Below, piece after piece: positions 58,544 to 64,000 of a stretch of 64,000 nucleotides of DNA. Each line of letters begins with the position of its first letter. The stretch's first letter is position 1. The DNA lies in NCBI GenBank assembly GCA_022559845.1, contig CM040121.1, positions 510,178,566-510,242,565 of the forward strand, given 5' to 3'. The translations under genes and the position numbers were made by a program. Source of the DNA: Amorphophallus konjac (lineage: Eukaryota; Streptophyta; Magnoliopsida; Alismatales; Araceae). A model generated the notes under the pieces. That model ran no database searches and was not told the DNA's origin. It saw only the letters and a program-made list of their open reading frames with translations.

Positions 58544-61500
58544 TGTAGCACCCGTGTACAAAAATAAATAAATAAATAAATAAAGACATTAATAAATAAT
58601 ATTTTCAAATACTAATAATAACAATAATGTTTATGATAAAAAAAATAATAATAATAACATTTATGATTAAGTTTATGATATATTAAACTTATGAAAGAAA
58701 TAGGAACGCAGGGTTATCAAATGTAAAGGGAATCCACTTAACAAAATGACCTCCTAGTGTAGTGGTTAAGTGTCTTGCCTTCAACCAAAGACTAGGGTTT
58801 TATACACCCCATCAACATTCTTTTGCCAAGTCTCAATTTAACCCAATTTAAGGGGGCGACGTGGCCATCTTAGACACCAAGAAGAAGGGAAAAAATTCAA
58901 AATTTCCCAAGCCACTTATCCTCCATTATCCCCAACACATGTCACTATCTCATATCCCAGATCCTGAAATTTCGGATCTTGCCCCCCTAAGCCTATCTAG
59001 TAGAGGGGATTAAATCTAGGCCTAGCTCTCCCATTGTGTTAGTTAGAGCTTCGAGATACGAGCCTAGGCTGGGAGGTTCTGTGTTGCGTACTAGGAGGAG
59101 AGGAGGTTGCTGGGGAAGCTTCTTCCTTCGCTAATTACCATCCAAACAGGTAGGTGTTCTCAATTTTAACTAAACTACTAGTTAATTAGTGCCTAAGCAG
59201 TGCATCTCCATGCGATTTATTGTTGCATAGCATATGTCAGCCTAGTAAATAGCCTGTACCCACTTAAATCGAAAAAGATTAGTGAAAGGATTAACATATA
59301 TTAGAAATAATTAGCAGGTATTAGCTATAATTAATATGTGTTAGTAGGTCTTCTCAATTTTTAACAAAACCCATAGTTAATTAAGGCATAACAGGATATA
59401 AGTTCTTAGTTAGTCTATCTCCATGCGACGTTCTAGCATCAATCAGTATTAAACCTTGCATGGTATACATTCTATAATAACTATTATCATAATCTGCAGT
59501 AGGATTTCAAGCAACCCATATCTTACTTTAATTTTCTATTATTTAAATGCATTAATTTGTTAAGTAACTGTTAGATGCCATGACATTAAACTTGTCAGAT
59601 AATCAGTAGTTAATATGGGAGTATTCAACTTGTTAAACTATCACTTAGTACTTAGTATAGTGAAACCTGTTAAACTGAGTACCTGTGGAAACCGTAAACA
59701 GTTATGTCTTTATGTTAAGTTAAGAGTAATGATCTTTGAGGATTTTTATTTTTTTTATTTGGAGGGGTCTTGATGTGAATTTTGAGGGATATATATTTTT
59801 CATTTTCATCTATTTTTTTATATAATTATTTTCATAAAATTCCTTTAAAATAAAATGTAACACTATTCACTTTTACTATTCATATGACAGTAATTGTCTG
59901 TTAAAATATCATTTAATATATTGGAGACTCATCTAACCCGTTAAACTTAGTGTAGCACCCTGAGTATAAAATGAATAAAGATTTCTGACGTTATAAGTCA
60001 AAATCTTAATCCCTATATTTATTGATGTATTTATTACTTAAGGAAGTAACATGGCCTAGTGGTTAAGTAGCACATCCCAAATCTAAGGTCCAGGGTTCAA
60101 TTCCTAGCACCAACAAGTCCTTTTTGGCTGCCAGACATTCCTGCATCACAAATTACACAGAAACTTTTGGACCCAAATGGTACCCGGGTCCAAGATAGCT
60201 TGTGAAATCATGAAACTGCTGTAACAACACCTTGGGAACCCAAATTTTGTTAGAACAGTTTGTCTTTTCATTTCTGAACTTGTTCAGGTTGTGTCTATTC
60301 TGAGTCCACTCTCTTAAGTTCCAATTTCCATTCTGTTTCAGCTGAGAAAGTTTGTGGGTTCTGTTTGCGTGTCTGGTCATGGTCGACATCTGGTAAGTCT
60401 GTGGTCGACCATAGTTTCTCCAGATACCAGTATCTGTTCTGGTTGAGCCTCTGGTCGACAGAGGAGGGGTCTGTTGTCGACCAGCTTGTTTCCAGACACC
60501 TTGTTTTACAGGTTTGTGTTTATTAACATGATTTAATGCTTTGTTTGTCTGGTTACTTCTGTGAATTTGAACTTCTCGTCTGATATGACTGTTGTTTTTA
60601 AACTGATGTGGATTATCCATTTTCCCTTTAGAATTCCTCTCTTCCAAGGTGACATTAATCTGTTTAGAGGAGCTTTCAGCTATATCCTTTGGTTTGTTTT
60701 GATATAAGTTCATCAAGGGGCCTTTTCCTTTAGAGTCAGCTATTTTATTTAAAGTTTTTATTTGGAATTCCTTTTTAGCCGTTGGGTTGTACCCTAACCC
60801 CTCTTTCTGAAAATTTACTTTTATTCCCAACACAGCGTTCAAGTTTTCTTGACCCTTAGTCATTTTTTTCAATGTTTCCTGTTTGTTTTTCAGTTCACTT
60901 TGGATTCATTCTATTTCTTTCAGAAGTTGACTGTTTTCTTCCTTGAGTGAGTTGTTTCTTTCTTGAGTTAGCTTAGTTTCCTGTTCATATTCTTGAGTCT
61001 TTAATTTTAACTCGTCAATTGTGTTTTTCAGTACTTCATTTTCTTCTAATAGCCCTTTGACGTTTTCTTCATCTATCTCGCGTTGATTCAGTTTATTTTG
61101 CAAGGTGGTGATCTCCAATTCTAGTTCAGTTCTGTTGGCAATTGAGTTGCTGTCATTATTGAACTGATTAACCTTCTTCTTCAAACTTTTATTTTCCCTT
61201 CTTATTCTTTCATATGTATCAAGTAAATCTGAATAGGCTTCTTCCCAATCTGAGCTAGAAAAGTCTTGAAAAGGGGAGGTTACCTCAAGATCGTTGCTGT
61301 CTCCTTTGGCCAAGTGAGGGGTATGAAAAACGACATGGAGTAGGAAAACAACATGGACTTAAACATGTTATTTTTATTATTACATTTTGGGTAAAAATGG
61401 GGGAAAATACTTAAATCTGTTATTATTATTATTATTATATTTTTGGTAAAAATGGAGAAAATGCTTAAATTTGTTATTTTTATTCTAATGGAGAGAATGC

Positions 61501-62498
61501 TTTAAAAAAAAGTAGGAAAAATGAGATAAATTCAATAAAAGTGGAGGTACTAATCTCGCACAGTTGTCCGTGGATTACTCGTCATTATACACCTTGGACT
61601 CCGTTCCAACTCCACCTTATTTTCCTACTGGTCAAGCCTAGCCTTGAAATTCTTTATTGGCTATAAATGAAATGGATGTCAAAAATATGACTTAAATGCT
61701 GGTAAAAGGGCTCGGTCCGATCCTGGGAGGAGCACCCGAAACCAAAGGGAAGAGATCTCTTGCTTGAGGGCGTCTAGCATTGCGTCCTAATACTTGCTAA
61801 ATTGAGACATTCCATCAACACTTGCTTGGCCCGGACAGGGCAATACTTGCGTGGCCCCAAAAGGGGCAATACTGGACTTGAAATGTCATTGAGTGAATTG
61901 TTATATAAATAGCCAATTCCTACTGTACATGTTTCACCTTGCTTACTGATTTTAAATTACAGTCGTTCATTATTTGTTCAGTCTTGTATCACTTACTGTT
62001 AGATTGAATGTATATGCTTTCCTTGCTCTCATCCTGCGTTATCAATTTTTATAAATTCCTTGATCTCTACTGTCTGTATGCATGAATTGAAATATTAATC
62101 ACTTAAAGCCTGTTAAGGTTTGAGATGTAATTCCTACTGAGCGATTCGCTCATCCAGTTGTTATCTAACCATTTCAGGTGATTTGGAGGACGACCCGATT
62201 CCAGGAGGGGATGAGTCTGAGTGATAAGTGTAGAATTAGAATTGCCCCCTATTATTGTAATTTCATTATGTTGGGTCAATGTTGTAATCTGAACTATGTC
62301 GGTATGTATGAGTTAGATCAATAAAGGGTATGAATTGATCCTTGTATTTGTAGAATCATCAGAATTATCAAATTAAAGGTTTAGCTTGCGCGCTCTTTTA
62401 CTTGTCTAAGGTAGAAGCCCTTAGAATCTCTAGCTTGCTTTGGTTCTATATAAAGCACTGTTGCGCCGCGGGCAGGCTTCCGCGCTCGGGACGTGACA
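58544..62498 (+). repeat. Tekay-like 3' LTR
   Basis: 3955 bp, matching LTR 1 in length and content. It carries the captured fragment (60125-61312), A/B boxes (60052-60104) and TATA (61902). Genomic RNA ending in R would therefore include the antisense copia fragment. Confidence 0.95.
60125..61312 (-). pseudogene. Captured copia gag fragment inside Tekay LTR 2
   Basis: Near-identical copy of 51421-52605, with GTCGAC-N16-GTCGAC pairs at 60382/60404 and 60454/60476. Its presence in both LTRs shows capture before this insertion. Confidence 0.9.
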
Positions 62499-63311
62499 GT
62501 CGTCTCCTTCTCCGAAGTCTGGGAGAGATCGGCAATCAGATGGGCAAGCAGAGCCGCTCCCCACGCGTAGTGTCCCACTCTGTCCAGATCCGCCAAGATC
62601 CCGAGGAAATGGCAGTGGATGCCATCCCCCTTCGTCCCCAGCAGAAGGCGGCCCAAGAAGAAGAAAAGAAACCTCCGGAGCTCTAGATCCACTAGCTCCC
62701 GCTCGCTCGGGTCCTGGGTGAAAGCTGCACGAGCGTCTCCCTCGAGTCGTGCCAGAAACTCCGCTCCAGTCTCGCTAACCCGCTGGCGCGGGTCGACGAA
62801 TCCGAGCGCCTCCATGATCTCCACTCGGCCAACTACCCTGCTGTCCTTGTCAGTCACGCTCGTCTCTAACCGCAGCAGGTCCAGGACACTCTCTCGATAG
62901 TCGGGGTAGGTGACCCCACTCACCGCCTCTCCGTCAACCCGTAGCCCGGTGATCCGAGCCACGTCCTCGAGTGTCGGCACCATGTTCCCCCAGGGCATCA
63001 GAAACGCCCGGCTCGGTGCGTGCCACCGCTCCCTCAATGCCTGGATAAGAGGAAGGTCGAGTCGGAAGGGCTCGATCCTAAGGAAAGCTCCAAAACCCAT
63101 GGCGTCCACACGCGCCCTCTGGAAGTCCGGCAGCCCACAGTATGATGCCACCACTAGGGACCAGCTGATCCGGCCCTTCATCACGTCCTACACACCACAA
63201 AACCAACAAAGAACACATCAGCATCATGAATAGTAATAAATAATAACACTGTATATACTACTTATTTATTTTATTTTATTTTTATTTTTAAAAAAAATAT
63301 TTATGTTTTTT

Positions 63312-63534
63312 TGGAGGCGTCCAACATCTTGGACGCCTCCTTTACATTTTCTTTATTTTATTTTTAGAAAAACCCAAAAACCAAAACAAAAATAAATAAA
63401 ATATATATATATTATCATGGAGGCATCCCCGGCCCTGGACGCCTCCTTATTTTTAATTCTATTTTTATTATTTATGTAAATAAATAAAAGAAAAAAAGAA
63501 AATGTGGAGGCGTCCAGGCTCTTGGACGCCTCCT
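63312..63534. repeat. Three 30-bp palindromes in intron 1 of PMD gene C
   Basis: 63312-63341, 63418-63447 and 63505-63534, each 30 bp with arms of GGAGGCGTCC type, separated by AT-rich DNA. Confidence 0.9.
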
Positions 63535-63875
63535 TCCCTCACCAACCGGCCCTCACCACACGGCCTCTCGTCCGCCTATCCAGCCTATTAAACCAACAGA
63601 TTGAAGTTCCGAAGGGCTTACCGGGTCGTGATCGTCCTCTCCCGCGTCGCCAGCATCTACTGCAGCCTCTACGGCCAAAGGAGGAGCCTCCTCCTCCACG
63701 GCAATCTCCACCGCCGCAGCAGCCTCCTCGGCATCATCCCTCAGCCTCCTCGGACGACGAGCACGTCGTTTCTGCTTCTCTCCACCCTGGCTCGGGCCTC
63801 CTTGTTCCATTGGGACTAAGAATGGGTCGTCTGGTATGACTGGGTCGTCTGAATGAACAGTAAATGAGCTAGGGG

Positions 63876-63890
63876 GAGCCCCCCCATATA
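63876..63890 (-). promoter_or_regulatory. TATA box of PMD gene C
   Basis: The minus strand reads CCCTATATATATGGG, about 70 bases upstream of the ATG at 63810 and 25 bases downstream of a palindrome. Confidence 0.55.
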
Positions 63891-63910
63891 TATAGGGAAT
63901 CCACCTTCTT

Positions 63911-64000
63911 TGGGGCGTCCAGGCGCCTGGACGCCCCCACGTTTTTTATTTTTATTTTTTCAAAATTCAAAAAATTAGGGGCGTCCAGGCGCCTGGACGC
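63911..64000. repeat. Two palindromes upstream of PMD gene C
   Basis: 63911-63939 and 63978 to the window end (cut), both with GGGGCGTCCAGGCGCCTGGA arms. They may mark the start of a T2-type 3' LTR beyond the window. Confidence 0.85.

Larger units (their letters stand above)
49832..62498 (+). mobile_element. Ty3/gypsy chromovirus, Tekay-like, with 3955-bp LTRs
   Basis: Two LTRs of identical length (49832-53786 and 58544-62498) begin TGTAGCACCC and end GTGACA. Primer site TGGTATCAGAGC is at 53796 and the polypurine tract AGTAGGGGAGGG ends at 58543. Order is gag, protease, RT, RNase H, integrase, chromodomain. The LTRs look about 99 percent identical, yet every coding domain is frameshifted. 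The flanking five bases (GTACT left, GTCGT right) do not match, and gene C lost sequence at this site. Confidence 0.93.
48686..63810 (-). pseudogene. PMD-family gene C, split by the Tekay element
   Basis: Exon 1 is 63810-63622 (63 codons, basic KRRARRPRRLR then acidic, donor GTAAGC). Exon 2 starts at 63187 and holds the PMD (GRISWSLVVASYCGLPDF, MPWGNMVPTLEDVARIT, LGRLLLGTKGDGIHCHF) with no stop, until the insertion at 62498. After the element come an exon 3 remnant (49831-49763), exon 4 (49692-49600), exon 5 (49521-49375) and exon 6 (49290-48686), a coiled coil. The end of exon 2, intron 2 and most of exon 3, which gene A has, are missing at the insertion. A GA/CT microsatellite at about 49035-49085 shifts the frame in exon 6. 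Confidence 0.75.

Overview
The window is nuclear DNA of a seed plant. It is almost entirely nested LTR retrotransposons plus a tandem trio of broken plant mobile domain (PMD) genes. I see no housekeeping gene, rRNA, functional tRNA or CRISPR array. Plant origin follows from Tat-lineage Ty3/gypsy elements with two RNase H domains, a chromodomain Ty3/gypsy element of Tekay type, a SIRE/Maximus-like Ty1/copia element with an extra ORF after pol, tRNA-Met primer sites, GT-AG introns and PMD genes. I cannot name the species.

Layout. (1) 1 to about 18.8 kb: element T1, a degenerate Tat-type Ty3/gypsy element on the minus strand. Its 5' LTR side is at 15.7-18.8 kb, gag-pro at 15.6-9.7 kb, and RT, RNase H, archaeal-type RNase H and integrase at 9.7-6.37 kb. 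A tandem-repeat-rich 3' UTR lies at 6.3-2.1 kb and an intron-containing antisense ORF at 24-1769. Its 3' LTR is outside the window. (2) About 19.3-31.8 kb: element T2, a second Tat-type element on the plus strand. It has a palindrome-rich LTR promoter, a repeated U5 region, primer site at 21260, gag-pro 21855-26231 and pol 26228-30007. Its frames are intact except for five nonsense codons. (3) 31.8-63.9 kb: three PMD-family pseudogenes A, B and C on the minus strand, split by two young insertions. A complete copia element (34304-46500, TSD TTGTG) sits in the 5' leader of gene A. A complete Tekay-type gypsy element (49832-62498, LTRs of exactly 3955 bp) sits in gene C. (4) 63.2-64.0 kb: promoter, exon 1 and intron 1 of gene C, carrying the same 30-bp palindromes as the T2 LTR.

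The most unusual content is cis-structure rather than genes. The copia element carries a bipartite motif, GTCGAC-N16-GTCGAC, with invariant spacing in LTR, gag and post-pol DNA. T2 and the PMD gene promoters share 30-bp palindromes. T1 carries arrays of TTCTCGGCGCG around two divergent promoters, and covarying stem-loops in its 3' UTR tandem repeats. The Tekay LTRs hold a captured 1.19-kb fragment of a copia gag in antisense. Each of T1, T2 and copia pairs a CpG-containing symmetric or GC-rich motif set with a non-structural ORF. This resembles sequence-specific self-recognition systems known for some plant transposons; that link is inference only.
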